Source: Burkholderiales bacterium (GTDB lineage: Bacteria; Pseudomonadota; Gammaproteobacteria; Burkholderiales; Burkholderiaceae_A). From it: 64,000 nt of DNA. Below the pieces are notes generated by a model. That model did no database searches. It was given only the letters and a program-made list of their open reading frames with translations, and was not told the origin of the DNA. This document shows positions 1-9,757 of the stretch, piece by piece. Location of the stretch: the NCBI GenBank assembly GCA_027486725.1, contig JAIXOP010000013.1, positions 1 to 64,000 on the forward strand, written 5' to 3'. How positions within the stretch are numbered: the stretch's first letter is position 1; every line of letters starts with the position of its first letter. The position numbers and the translations under genes are program-made.

Positions 1-299
1 AGGATCTCGTTCTCCAGCGTCTTTTTGCCAAGCACCCGCTCGAGCTCCCGGATCCGGCGCTTGAGCTCTCTGACCTCCGAAGCAGCCACCACATCGTCGT
101 CTGCTTGGATTGCCTGCTTACCGCCTTCTGCCATGCGCCTTCTCCAGTTAAAGAGCAGGCTGGGAGAAATACCATACTTGCGTGCCACGAACGAGACCGA
201 ACGGCCTGGCTCATTGCTCTCGCGCACCGCCTCGAGCTTCTCCACCACCGAATACCTCCGGCGGCGCTGCACTTCGGTCACAACAGAAATCGACTCCAT
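1..299 (-). CDS. IS3-family transposase OrfA (IS2-like), partial
   Basis: Minus-strand translation MESISVVTEVQRRRRYSVVEKLEAVRESNEPGRSVSFVARKYGISPSLLFNWRRRMAEGG...ELKRRIRELERVLGKKTLENEIL: HTH plus leucine zipper typical of OrfA; runs off the window (absent from ORF track). Confidence 0.85.
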   Translation of the reverse strand, partial: MESISVVTEVQRRRRYSVVEKLEAVRESNEPGRSVSFVARKYGISPSLLFNWRRRMAEGGKQAIQADDDVVAASEVRELKRRIRELERVLGKKTLENEI

Positions 300-387
300 A
301 TCACTCCTAAGACATAGTCATAAGCCTAGACGTATGCCTAGGCGTTACTCAAAAGCACTATGTCCGGTCGAAATGGGGGCTGCTCCA
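1..387 (-). mobile_element. Left end of an IS3-family (IS2-group) insertion sequence, truncated by the window edge
   Basis: OrfA-like product plus a terminal sequence at 361-387 (minus strand TGGAGCAGCCCCCATTTCGACCGGACA) resembling IS2-group inverted repeats. Confidence 0.75.
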
Positions 388-473
388 ATCTGCTCATTCC
401 ATCATGGGGGCGACGGACAGGCGAGCCCGCCCTGAAGCGGTGCCCAAAGGCGGCGCAACGCCCGGAGCAGACA

Positions 474-1547
474 TCAAGAGATGTGCAGGGTGCCTGAGCC
501 CGGAAGCCGCTCAATCAGGCCGGCCCCAGCCAGCTTTGATGGGGTGTAGGCGCCACCCTCGGGCTTGTGCTCGAGCACATGGGCCACCATGGCGAGCGAC
601 CCGGTCACGGTGAGGGCATAGCCGTTGGCGGTCTGGATGCGGGCCGTGCGGACATCGCCGCGGGCATTGGTCACCTCACCCCAGACCAGGGTGGTGAGCT
701 TCTCGCGGGCCGTCTCGTCGGGGCCGCGCACCGACTTGGCGATGCGGGACTTCAAGAACGATTGCACGAGGCCCAGGCCCAGCAGGGGGCGCACCCAGTT
801 GGCCTTGCGGGTGGCCGAGATGAGCTTGGGCGGCGCAGAGATGAAGACCTCGATGTTGGGAATGCCCGTGGAGTGAAAGGCCGTCGAGACATCGCCCCAG
901 GGGATGGTCATGGCCGAGCGGGGGCCTGCACCGAAATCGATGGAACGGGTCTTGTAAGCCAGGGGGACGGTCGTGATAACCCCATTGCGGCGAACCTTGC
1001 CGCCCTTGGCCAGGCCCTCGACCGAGGTCTTGGCCGTGCCGGGCGAGAGGCCCGAACCGGTGGCAAACCCCAGCGCCAGGTGCGTGGCGTCGGGCAAGGC
1101 TGCCTTTAGAGCAGCGGCGACACAGTCGGTGGGAATGACATCGAAACCAACCCCAGGACAGAGCACCACGCCCTTGGCCTTGGCATGCCCGCCCAGGCTC
1201 TGTGCCCGCTCGAAGACCTCGATCTCGCCAGTGATGTCGAGGTAGTGCACCCCGGCGCTCAGGCAGGCCTGCATCATGGGCTCGGCCGTGGCCGAAAAAG
1301 GACCCGCGCAATTCAAGACCAGCGAGTGCCCTGCGATGTGTTTGACCAGGGCCTGCGGGTCGTCGAGCCCGAAGACTTGGATGGGCAGTCCCAGCTCGCG
1401 GCCCAGGGCCTCGATGCGGGCAGCACCCCGGCCGGCGATGGTGGGGCGCAGGCCCCGGGCCACGGCCTCGCGGGCAATGAGCTCGCCGGTATAGCCGTTG
1501 GCGCCGTAGATGAGGAAGTTGGAAGCGGTCGGGAAAGAGTTGCTCAC
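474..1547 (-). CDS. Saccharopine dehydrogenase-like NAD(P)-binding protein (trans-acting enoyl reductase family)
   Basis: 357 aa, N-terminal FLIYGANGYTGELIAREAVARG Rossmann motif and overall family resemblance. Confidence 0.8.
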   Translation of the reverse strand: MSNSFPTASNFLIYGANGYTGELIAREAVARGLRPTIAGRGAARIEALGRELGLPIQVFGLDDPQALVKHIAGHSLVLNCAGPFSATAEPMMQACLSAGVHYLDITGEIEVFERAQSLGGHAKAKGVVLCPGVGFDVIPTDCVAAALKAALPDATHLALGFATGSGLSPGTAKTSVEGLAKGGKVRRNGVITTVPLAYKTRSIDFGAGPRSAMTIPWGDVSTAFHSTGIPNIEVFISAPPKLISATRKANWVRPLLGLGLVQSFLKSRIAKSVRGPDETAREKLTTLVWGEVTNARGDVRTARIQTANGYALTVTGSLAMVAHVLEHKPEGGAYTPSKLAGAGLIERLPGSGTLHIS

Positions 1548-1619
1548 AGCGTTGCCCCTTGGGTTTCACGGAATCGCTGTGAGACTATCACTTCCAATTC
1601 CGACCGTCCCCCGCACCCC

Positions 1620-3203
1620 ATGGATCCAAAACCGACCCAGCTCGCCGCCTGGAAACGCATTCAAGGATTGACCGAAGAGGCCGCACAGGAACATCTGCGC
1701 CACCTCCTGCGCGACCCGGACCGAGCCCGGTGGACCCGAGTTGAGGCTGCTGGACTCCAGCTCGACTTTTCTCACCAAAAGGTCAATCCAGCGATCCTGG
1801 AGCAGCTGACTGCTCTGGCCGACGAGGCGGGTGTTTTTGAGCGCAGGGCGTCCCTGTTTGCCGGCGAACCCATCAACACCACCGAGGGTCGGCCCGCCCT
1901 GCACCCCGCTCTGCGGGGGCAGGGTCAAGCACATCCTCCCTGGGGCCAACACATCCAGGCGGAGGTCGACGTTGAGCTTGAGCGCTGTCTGGCCTTTGCC
2001 TCAACGGTGAGGGCCCGCGAACTGCTTGGGTGGTCGGACAAACCCATCGACACGGTGATCAATCTTGGGATTGGGGGCTCGGACCTGGGTCCACGCATGG
2101 TGAGTGAGGCCATGGCGTGTTCGCCCGCCGTCCGGCCGTTGCCACAGCACCCGACCGTGCACTACGTGTCAAATCCCGATGGCTGGGCCTTGGCCCACGT
2201 CCTGCGGCAATGCGCAGCCGATCGCACGCTGTTGATCGTGCAGAGCAAATCGTTCACGACCCAGGAAACGCTCACACTCTTTGCCTCGGTTCGACGGTGG
2301 TTCTTGGACTCGGGCTGCCCGGAGGAGTGCATCGGTCGGCATGTTGCAGCCGTCACGGCCAATCCCTCGAAGGCCGAGGCCCACGGCATCGCCCGCGACA
2401 AGACCTTCCACTTCTGGGAATGGGTGGGCGGCCGCTACTCGGTCTGGTCGGCGATTGGTCTTCCTGCCATGATTTCGGCGGGCCCCGAGGCCTTCCGAGA
2501 ATTTCTCGCCGGTGGTGCCGCCATGGACCAGCACTTCCAGACTGCGCCTCCAGCCCAGAACATCCCGCTGCTGCTGGGCCTGCTGGGCGTGTGGAATCGA
2601 AACTTTCTGCGCACCCCAACCCACCACATCGCCGCCTATGCCTACGGGCTCCAGAGATTCACCGCCTTCATTCAACAGATGGATATGGAGTCGAACGGAA
2701 AGCGGGTCCACCTCGACGGCAGTCCCATCGGCGTGCTCACCGGCCCCATCGTTTGGGGCGGTCTGGGCATTGACGGTCAGCATGCCTATTTCCAATTGCT
2801 GCACCAAGGAACGCACCCGAGCAGCATCGACTTCATTGGTGTTCAGTCCCTGGGTTCTCCCCTGCCACTGGGCGGCGACCATGACCATGTGGTGGCCATC
2901 AACTTCCAAGCCCAGCAAGACGCGCTTGCCCTGGGCCGGACCCATGCCGAGACGCTGGCACTGCTGCGCGAGCAGGGCATGGCGGAGGACGATGCAGTGC
3001 GGCTCGCCCCGCACCGGGTTTTTGATGGCGATGTGCCATCGCTCGCCATCACAATGAAGCAGCTGACTCCCCAAGCCTTGGGGGCACTCGTCGCCGCCTA
3101 CGAGCACAAGGTCTTCGTGCAGTCGGTGGTCTGGAACATCAACGCCTATGACCAGTGGGGCGTTGAACTGGGCAAAACCATGGCGAAAGCACTGGAACCG
3201 TGA
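1620..3203 (+). CDS. pgi: Glucose-6-phosphate isomerase
   Basis: MDPKPTQLAAWKRIQG...; VINLGIGGSDLGPRM, QSKSFTTQETL, FWEWVGGRYSVWSAIGLP motifs; start placed inside longer ORF 1185..3203. Confidence 0.95.
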   Translation: MDPKPTQLAAWKRIQGLTEEAAQEHLRHLLRDPDRARWTRVEAAGLQLDFSHQKVNPAILEQLTALADEAGVFERRASLFAGEPINTTEGRPALHPALRGQGQAHPPWGQHIQAEVDVELERCLAFASTVRARELLGWSDKPIDTVINLGIGGSDLGPRMVSEAMACSPAVRPLPQHPTVHYVSNPDGWALAHVLRQCAADRTLLIVQSKSFTTQETLTLFASVRRWFLDSGCPEECIGRHVAAVTANPSKAEAHGIARDKTFHFWEWVGGRYSVWSAIGLPAMISAGPEAFREFLAGGAAMDQHFQTAPPAQNIPLLLGLLGVWNRNFLRTPTHHIAAYAYGLQRFTAFIQQMDMESNGKRVHLDGSPIGVLTGPIVWGGLGIDGQHAYFQLLHQGTHPSSIDFIGVQSLGSPLPLGGDHDHVVAINFQAQQDALALGRTHAETLALLREQGMAEDDAVRLAPHRVFDGDVPSLAITMKQLTPQALGALVAAYEHKVFVQSVVWNINAYDQWGVELGKTMAKALEP

Positions 3204-6004
3204 GCACCGAAGCCCCCCTCATCTCCGACATCCGTCTGCTCGGCCGCCTATTGGGCGAGGTCATTCGGGAGCACGAGGGCGAGACGGTCTACCAGCGCAT
3301 TGAAGGCCTGCGGCAGGCCGCAGTCGAGGCCCGGCGCAGCACCGAGGTCTGGAGCCTCGAGACGGCCGAGGCCCTGGCAGCGCTCAACGAAGATGAGATG
3401 CTGCATGTCATTCGAGCCTTCACCTACTTCAGCCATCTCGCCAATCTCGCCGAAGATCAACACACCCTGCGCCGACGGCTGGCCCACGACCGAGACGGCT
3501 CAAGCCAGCCCGGTGGGCTGCACGACGCCGTGGAGAAACTCGCAGGCCAGGGGCTGACCACCGCCCAGATCGCCGCCAGTCTGGAGCAGACCCTGGTGGT
3601 CCCCGTGCTCACGGCCCACCCCACCGAGGTCCAGCGCAAAAGCATTCTGGATGCAGAGCGCGCCATCGCCGGACTGCTGGCCCAGCGCGATGTGCTTCGC
3701 CTTCAGCTTGGAGCCCTGGTGGATGAGCCCTCGGCCAGCCACACTGCGGTGCGCGACAACACCCTGGCCATCCGCTCCCGCATCGCCCAGCTCTGGGGGA
3801 CTCGCCTGCTGCGCTTCACCAAGCTCTCGGTGCGCGATGAGATAGAGACCTCCCTGTCGTACTTCGAACTCACCTTCCTGCGGGAGGTGCCCGAGCTGCT
3901 CAAGCGCACCGAGTCTCTGCTCGGCGAGCGCATTCAAGAAGCCTTCGTTCATATGGGGCAGTGGGTGGGCGGCGATCGGGACGGCAATCCCAATGTGAAT
4001 GCTGAAACGCTTCGGCTTGCCATGTCCCGCCAGTCGGAAATGGTGCTGCGCCACTACCTCACCGAGGTCCATCGCCTGGGCGGTGAGCTCTCGCTCTCGA
4101 CCATGCTGGTGGGCGAGCATCCCGGGCTCTCTGCCCTGGCACAGGCCTCCAACGACCACAACGAGCACCGCCAAGACGAGCCCTTTCGCCGTGCCCTGAT
4201 TGGAATCTACGCCCGACTCTCAGGAACCCTCGAGGCCCTGACCCAGACCCAGGCCATGCGCCATGCCGTCGCCCCCGGCAAGCCCTATGCCTCGGCCGAT
4301 GAGCTCTTGGCCGACCTCACCATCTTGGGCGATGCCCTTCGGGCCTTGGGCTTTGGCGGCCTGGCCGATGAGCGGCTGGCCTCGCTGCATTGGGCGGTTC
4401 GGGCCTTTGGCTTTCACATGGCCAGCATCGACCTGCGACAGAGTTCGGACCAGCACGAGTTGGTGGTGGCAGAGCTCATGAAGGTGGCGATGGTCTGCCC
4501 ACACTACTGCGACTTGGATGAGTCCGAAAAGCGCGACGTCCTCTTGGATTGCCTGAGCGATCCTCGGCCTTTGCGCATTCCCCGACACACCTACACCGAG
4601 CTCGCCGCCAAAGAGCTGGCCATCCTCGATGCGGCCCGCGAGCTGCGGCAGGCCCTGGGTCCGAGATCCATCCGCCACAGCATCATCAGCCACACCGAGT
4701 CGGTCAGCGACCTTCTGGAACTCCTGCTGCTTCAGAAGGAGGCTGGTCTGCTGACGGGTACTCTGACAGACCCAGAGAGTCGCCTATCGCTGATCGCCGT
4801 TCCCCTCTTCGAAACGATTGAGGATCTGCAGCAGGCGGCCGACATCATGCTCGAGCTCTATGCCCTGCCCGGCATCGCTGAGCTGGTCGCCCGCAGCGGA
4901 GGTGAACAGGAAATCATGCTGGGCTACTCCGACAGCAACAAAGATGGCGGCATCTTGATGAGCACCTGGTCGCTCTACCAGACCGAGGTTCGACTCCAAG
5001 AGGAACTGGCTCCGCGGCTGGCTCAGCACCAGATTCGGCTTCGGCTATTCCACGGCCGCGGCGGCACCGTGGGGCGCGGCGGCGGCCCCAGCCACCAGGC
5101 CATCCTCGCCCAGCCCCCCGGCACTGTGAATGGGCAGATTCGACTCACCGAGCAGGGTGAGGTGATTGGCGCCAAATATGCCAACCCCGAGATCGGTCGG
5201 CGCAATCTGGAGACCCTCTTGGCGGCGACCCTCGAGGCGACGCTGCGTCGTGACAGTCCAGCGCCCAGCGATGAGTTTCTCGATGCGGCCGACCTGCTCG
5301 CGCGCTTTAGCCATCGCGCCTACCGCGAGATGGTCTACGAAACCCCGGGCTTTCGCGACTTCTTCTTTGAAGCGACCCCGCTGCGGGAGATCATGGAGCT
5401 CAACATCGGCTCACGCCCTGCCAGCCGGCCCAAGCCGGGCCGGACTCAGCTCAACATCGAGGACCTGCGCGCCATTCCATGGGGGTTCAGCTGGGGACAG
5501 AGCCGCTGGGCAGCCCCTGGATGGCTGGGGTTTGGATCGGCCGTGCATCGCTTCGTGCACGAGCACCCTCAGCTCACGCCACAGGGGGCCACCGACCTTC
5601 TGGTCGAGATGGCGCAACGATGGCCCTTCTTCTCTGTGATCCTGGCCAACATCGATATGGTGTTGGCCAAAACCGATCCAGCCATTGCCCGGGGCTATGC
5701 CACGCTGGTGCGCGACCCCGAGGTTCGGGAGCGCATCCTGGCCCTGCTCGAATCCGAATGGGAAAAGACCCGCGAGGCTCTGCAGCGCATCACCGGCAAG
5801 GCCGAGCGCCTCGCCGACAACCCGACCCTGGCTCGATCCATTCGACATCGCTTTCCCTACATCGATCCCCTGCACCTGCTGCAGCTCGAGCTCATCCGGC
5901 GCAGCCGCAGCGGCCAGACGCCCCGCACGGCCGAGGACCGCACCAAGCGCGGCATTCACATCAGCATCAACGGCATCGCCACAGCCCTGCGCAACACCGG
6001 CTAG
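3200..6004 (+). CDS. ppc: Phosphoenolpyruvate carboxylase
   Basis: 934 aa; VLTAHPTEVQRKS, GGDRDGNPNV, MLGYSDSNKDGG, FHGRGGTVGRGGGP; GTG start overlaps pgi stop. Confidence 0.97.
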   Translation: MSTEAPLISDIRLLGRLLGEVIREHEGETVYQRIEGLRQAAVEARRSTEVWSLETAEALAALNEDEMLHVIRAFTYFSHLANLAEDQHTLRRRLAHDRDGSSQPGGLHDAVEKLAGQGLTTAQIAASLEQTLVVPVLTAHPTEVQRKSILDAERAIAGLLAQRDVLRLQLGALVDEPSASHTAVRDNTLAIRSRIAQLWGTRLLRFTKLSVRDEIETSLSYFELTFLREVPELLKRTESLLGERIQEAFVHMGQWVGGDRDGNPNVNAETLRLAMSRQSEMVLRHYLTEVHRLGGELSLSTMLVGEHPGLSALAQASNDHNEHRQDEPFRRALIGIYARLSGTLEALTQTQAMRHAVAPGKPYASADELLADLTILGDALRALGFGGLADERLASLHWAVRAFGFHMASIDLRQSSDQHELVVAELMKVAMVCPHYCDLDESEKRDVLLDCLSDPRPLRIPRHTYTELAAKELAILDAARELRQALGPRSIRHSIISHTESVSDLLELLLLQKEAGLLTGTLTDPESRLSLIAVPLFETIEDLQQAADIMLELYALPGIAELVARSGGEQEIMLGYSDSNKDGGILMSTWSLYQTEVRLQEELAPRLAQHQIRLRLFHGRGGTVGRGGGPSHQAILAQPPGTVNGQIRLTEQGEVIGAKYANPEIGRRNLETLLAATLEATLRRDSPAPSDEFLDAADLLARFSHRAYREMVYETPGFRDFFFEATPLREIMELNIGSRPASRPKPGRTQLNIEDLRAIPWGFSWGQSRWAAPGWLGFGSAVHRFVHEHPQLTPQGATDLLVEMAQRWPFFSVILANIDMVLAKTDPAIARGYATLVRDPEVRERILALLESEWEKTREALQRITGKAERLADNPTLARSIRHRFPYIDPLHLLQLELIRRSRSGQTPRTAEDRTKRGIHISINGIATALRNTG

Positions 6005-6930
6005 AACGGCGGCGGCTCATGACGCGCCTCATGCCGAGCATCATGACGCGCCTCATCCAGCACGATGGGCGCCCGGAGCGCCTGCTGATGCTCGTCCCAA
6101 GCTTCTAGGAATCGATTCGGGTGCGGTCGCGCCCGATAGTGGTCGGTCTCGTCGAGCCAGAGAATCCGATGTTGGGCGTCGGTGAGCAGAACGGTGGGCA
6201 GCACGGCGTCGGCCGGGTAGCCCAAGGCCTGCAGGCCCGCCGGCAGGGCTGCTGGAGCATCAATGCCCCACTGCCGGGCAAGCACGCCCCCCTCATCGAC
6301 ATAGAACTCCAGGGGCACCGAGAACCGACGCGCCAGGGCTGCGGTTTTGTCGGCCGGCTGCGGACTGATGAAGACCATGCGCAGCCCGCGGGCTTCCAGT
6401 GTCTGATAACCGCGAGCAATCTCCTGGATTTGGGCCATGCAGAGTGGGCACCAATTTCCGCGATAGAAGAGCACGACCAGCGGACCCTGAAGCTCCGCCA
6501 AGGCGATCCGACTGCCGTCGGGTCGCATCAGTTGAGCGGAAGGCAGAGGCTCTCCAACCCTCAAGCGGCTAGCCCGTGGCCCCAGCAGCGAATACCAGAA
6601 CTCGTAGGCGCCGTAGCCCAGCCAGCCCAGGCCAGCGACATAGAGCAAGGGAAGCACCGCGATCGAGTGGGCGGCCGAGAGCATCATCAACAGCGCGGCA
6701 ATGAGCTGGGCGGTGAAGACCAGCGTCAGCACCCGCGTGGTTCGGGGCTGGGGATGGGTGTAGAGGCCGATGAAGAAGAGGCCCAGCGGCGCCAGCGAGA
6801 CCGCAGCGCCCCACCAGGCCAGCGCGTTGAAGCTCTCGTCGCGCTCGACAAAAAAGAGCATTCCAGCGGTGTGGGCGAGGGCCGCAAGCACGGCGGGGAC
6901 ATAGGCACTGATGAAGATGGATTTCAACAT
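6001..6930 (-). CDS. Membrane-anchored peroxiredoxin-like (AhpC/TSA/redoxin) protein
   Basis: N-terminal TM segments then VLFYRGNWCPLCMAQIQEI redoxin motif. Confidence 0.75.
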   Translation of the reverse strand: MLKSIFISAYVPAVLAALAHTAGMLFFVERDESFNALAWWGAAVSLAPLGLFFIGLYTHPQPRTTRVLTLVFTAQLIAALLMMLSAAHSIAVLPLLYVAGLGWLGYGAYEFWYSLLGPRASRLRVGEPLPSAQLMRPDGSRIALAELQGPLVVLFYRGNWCPLCMAQIQEIARGYQTLEARGLRMVFISPQPADKTAALARRFSVPLEFYVDEGGVLARQWGIDAPAALPAGLQALGYPADAVLPTVLLTDAQHRILWLDETDHYRARPHPNRFLEAWDEHQQALRAPIVLDEARHDARHEARHEPPPF

Positions 6931-6955
6931 GGGTGAGATAATCGCCCAAAACAGG

Positions 6956-7031
6956 GTCGCCGTAGCTCAGTGGATAGAGCATCTCCCTCCTAAGGAGAGG
7001 GTCGCAGGTTCGATTCCTGCCGGCGACGCCA
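6956..7031 (+). tRNA. tRNA-Arg (CCT anticodon)
   Basis: GTCGCCG/CGGCGAC acceptor stem, D and T arms, anticodon loop CTCCTAA, encoded CCA. Confidence 0.95.
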
Positions 7032-7050
7032 TCCGCCCCAGGCCCCGCCC

Positions 7051-8109
7051 ATGCGCGAACACTCCGCCCCACCCCACTCCAGCCCGCCCAGCGCCACACC
7101 CATCACCATCTTTGGGGCCGGCAGCATTGGGGCACACATCGGGACACGACTGGCAGCCACCGGCGCATCCGTGCACCTGATTGGTCGCCCTGCCCTCGCC
7201 CAGGCTGTCGCCGAGGCGGGCCTCCACGCCACCGATCTTCGAGGGCAGGATTGGCGTGTGCCGCCCGGTGCAGTCTCGGTGGCCACCAGCGCGGATGGCC
7301 TGCCCGACCATGGCCTTGTCTTGGTGTGCGTGAAATCGGCCGACACCGCTCAGGCCGCAGCGCAATTGAGCCCTCACCTCGGCGCAGCCCACACCGTCGT
7401 GAGCCTTCAGAACGGCATTCACAACGCCGAGGCCCTGCGCGACGCCCTGCCAGGCATTCGAGTGCTGGGTGGCATGGTTCCCTTCAATGTCGTGGGACTC
7501 TCCGCCAGCCATTTCCACCAGGGATCCGAGGGGCAGATCGATGTTCAGGACGACCCGTGGTGGGCCAGGCCAGACGGAGCGCAGCATCGGCGGGCATTCG
7601 AGCGAGCCGGCCTGCCCCTGCGGCGTCGGGACCGCATGGCCGACGTGCTCTGGTCCAAGCTCATCCTCAACCTCAACAACCCCATCAACGCACTCTCGGG
7701 CCTGCCGCTGCGCGAAGAGCTCTCGCAGCGCGACTTTCGGCGCTGCCTGGCGCTCGCCCAGCGTGAGGCGCTGACACTCATTGCCGAAGCGGGCATTCCC
7801 CTGGCCAAGATCATCGCCATCCCCACCGCCTGGGTCCCGGGAGCCATCTCCGTGCCCGATGCCCTCTTCCGCATCCTCGGGCGCAAGATGCTCGACATCG
7901 ACCCCACGGCCCGCTCGTCCATGTGGGAAGACCTCGAGCGAGGCCGCACCACCGAAATCGACTGGATCAACGGGGAGGTGGTTCGCCTTGCCGATCGTCT
8001 GGGGCGGGCAGCGCCCGTCAATGCCCGCCTTGTGGCGCTCATTCGCGATGCCGAACTCGGCGGACGCCGCCAATGGAGCGGCTCGGAGCTGCTCGCCCAA
8101 TTAAAATAA
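7051..8109 (+). CDS. 2-dehydropantoate 2-reductase family protein
   Basis: ITIFGAGSIGAHIGTRLAATGASVHLIGR, CVKSADT, SLQNGIHNAE, WSKLILNLNNPINALSG. Confidence 0.85.
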   Translation: MREHSAPPHSSPPSATPITIFGAGSIGAHIGTRLAATGASVHLIGRPALAQAVAEAGLHATDLRGQDWRVPPGAVSVATSADGLPDHGLVLVCVKSADTAQAAAQLSPHLGAAHTVVSLQNGIHNAEALRDALPGIRVLGGMVPFNVVGLSASHFHQGSEGQIDVQDDPWWARPDGAQHRRAFERAGLPLRRRDRMADVLWSKLILNLNNPINALSGLPLREELSQRDFRRCLALAQREALTLIAEAGIPLAKIIAIPTAWVPGAISVPDALFRILGRKMLDIDPTARSSMWEDLERGRTTEIDWINGEVVRLADRLGRAAPVNARLVALIRDAELGGRRQWSGSELLAQLK

Positions 8110-8113
8110 GGCC

Positions 8114-8863
8114 ATGCCCACCACGCTGAACCTTGCCGCGTACAAGTTCCACCCCCTGGTGCAGCTGGCCGAGCTTCAGTCTCGGCTGATCGAGCGCGGG
8201 CAGGCCCTGGGGGTGCTGGGCACCATCCTGCTGGCCGACGAGGGCATCAACTGCTTTCTGGCCGGGACGCCCGAGGCCTGCCGGGCGATGCTGGCCGAGC
8301 TGCAGCGCATTCCCGGGCTGCACGACCTGCAGGCCAAAGAGAGCTGGTCCGACGATGTGCCCTTTCGGCGCTTCAAGGTGAAGATCAAGCGCGAAATCAT
8401 CCGCATGGACCACCCGACCATCCGCCCTGCCGAGGGCCGAGCCCCGGCCATCGACGCCGCCACCCTGCAGCGCTGGCTGGACCAAGGGCACGACGACGCG
8501 GGACGGCCCGTGCGCATGCTCGACACCCGCAACGACTACGAGCTGTCGGCCGGCCGCTTCCGCGGCGCCATCGACTGGAACATCCAGAAGTTCACCGAGT
8601 TTCCAAGCCGGGTGGCCGAGCGTGCGCAGACCGACCTCGCGGGGGCGGTGGTGGTGAGTTACTGCACCGGGGGGATTCGCTGCGAGAAGGCCGCCCTCTA
8701 CATGCAGGCCCTGGGCCATCCGGTCTACCAGCTCGAGGGCGGGATTCTGAAATACCTCGAGCTCACCGATGGACGCCACTGGGAGGGCGAGTGCTATGTG
8801 TTCGACGAGCGCCGCACCGTCGACGCCCAGCTTCAGCCGGGAAAGATTCCCGTCGACAAATAG
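8114..8863 (+). CDS. trhO: tRNA uridine(34) hydroxylase / rhodanese-like protein (YceA/TrhO family)
   Basis: LLADEGINCFLAG, RFKVKIKREI, CTGGIRCEKAALYM rhodanese-type Cys loop. Confidence 0.85.
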   Translation: MPTTLNLAAYKFHPLVQLAELQSRLIERGQALGVLGTILLADEGINCFLAGTPEACRAMLAELQRIPGLHDLQAKESWSDDVPFRRFKVKIKREIIRMDHPTIRPAEGRAPAIDAATLQRWLDQGHDDAGRPVRMLDTRNDYELSAGRFRGAIDWNIQKFTEFPSRVAERAQTDLAGAVVVSYCTGGIRCEKAALYMQALGHPVYQLEGGILKYLELTDGRHWEGECYVFDERRTVDAQLQPGKIPVDK

Positions 8864-9741
8864 CGGTCTCCGCGGTCGCAAACAATGAACACAATCTGCG
8901 CGCCGTCCGGAGCGGTGCTGGCCACACGCCGAGCCACCGCGTAAGCACCTGCCGCTGAGGGGCCACAGAGCAGGCCCTCGACCGTGCCGAGCTGGCGGGC
9001 CATGTCTTCCGCATCGGCCTGACTCACCTCCTCGATTCGATCGATGATCGCCTTTTGCCGAATCTTGGGGACGTAGGCGGGCGACCACTTGCGAATGCCG
9101 GGGATGGACGATCCGTCGGTGGGCTGCGCGCCGATGATCTGAATCCTGGGGTTCTTCTCTTTGAGAAAGCGCGACACGCCGGTGATCGTTCCGGTGGTTC
9201 CCATGGCCGAGACGAAGTGGGTGACCTGGCCCGCCGAGTCGGCCCAGATCTCGGGGCCAGTGGCCTCGTAGTGGGCCATCCAGTTGTCGTCGTTGGCGAA
9301 CTGATCCAAGACCCGGCCCCGGCCCTCGGCCTGCATTGCGTCGGCGAGGTCGCGGGCGCCCTCCATGCCTTGGGCCTGGGTCACCAGCACCAGCTCCGCA
9401 CCATAGGCCTTCATCAGCTGCCGCCGCTCCACCGAGAGGTTGTCCGGCATGATCAGCACCATGCGGTAGCCCTTGATGGCGGCGGCCATGGCCAGGGCGA
9501 TGCCAGTATTCCCGCTCGTGGCCTCGATCAGGGTGTCGCCGGGACGGATCTCTCCACGCCGCTCGGCGCGGTCGATCATCGAGAACGCCGGACGGTCCTT
9601 CACCGATCCCGCGGGATTGTTGCCCTCGAGCTTTCCCCAGACCACCACGCCACGGTCGCGGTCGCGGGCGGGAAGCAGGCGTTGAAGAGCCACCATGGGC
9701 GTGGCGCCGATGGCAGCCGAGAGGTCGTGGGCAGTGGTCAT
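8833..9741 (-). CDS. cysM: Cysteine synthase B
   Basis: MTTAHDLSAAIGATPMVALQRL...KLEGNNPAGSVKDRPAFSMI, EATSGNTGIALAM; start placed inside ORF 8833..9885. Confidence 0.93.
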   Translation of the reverse strand: MTTAHDLSAAIGATPMVALQRLLPARDRDRGVVVWGKLEGNNPAGSVKDRPAFSMIDRAERRGEIRPGDTLIEATSGNTGIALAMAAAIKGYRMVLIMPDNLSVERRQLMKAYGAELVLVTQAQGMEGARDLADAMQAEGRGRVLDQFANDDNWMAHYEATGPEIWADSAGQVTHFVSAMGTTGTITGVSRFLKEKNPRIQIIGAQPTDGSSIPGIRKWSPAYVPKIRQKAIIDRIEEVSQADAEDMARQLGTVEGLLCGPSAAGAYAVARRVASTAPDGAQIVFIVCDRGDRYLSTGIFPG

Positions 9742-9757
9742 GGGATCTCTGGGATTT

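Noticed and set aside
1185-1619. N-terminal extension of the pgi ORF
   Set aside because: Antisense to the saccharopine dehydrogenase-like gene; the natural start is the ATG at 1620.
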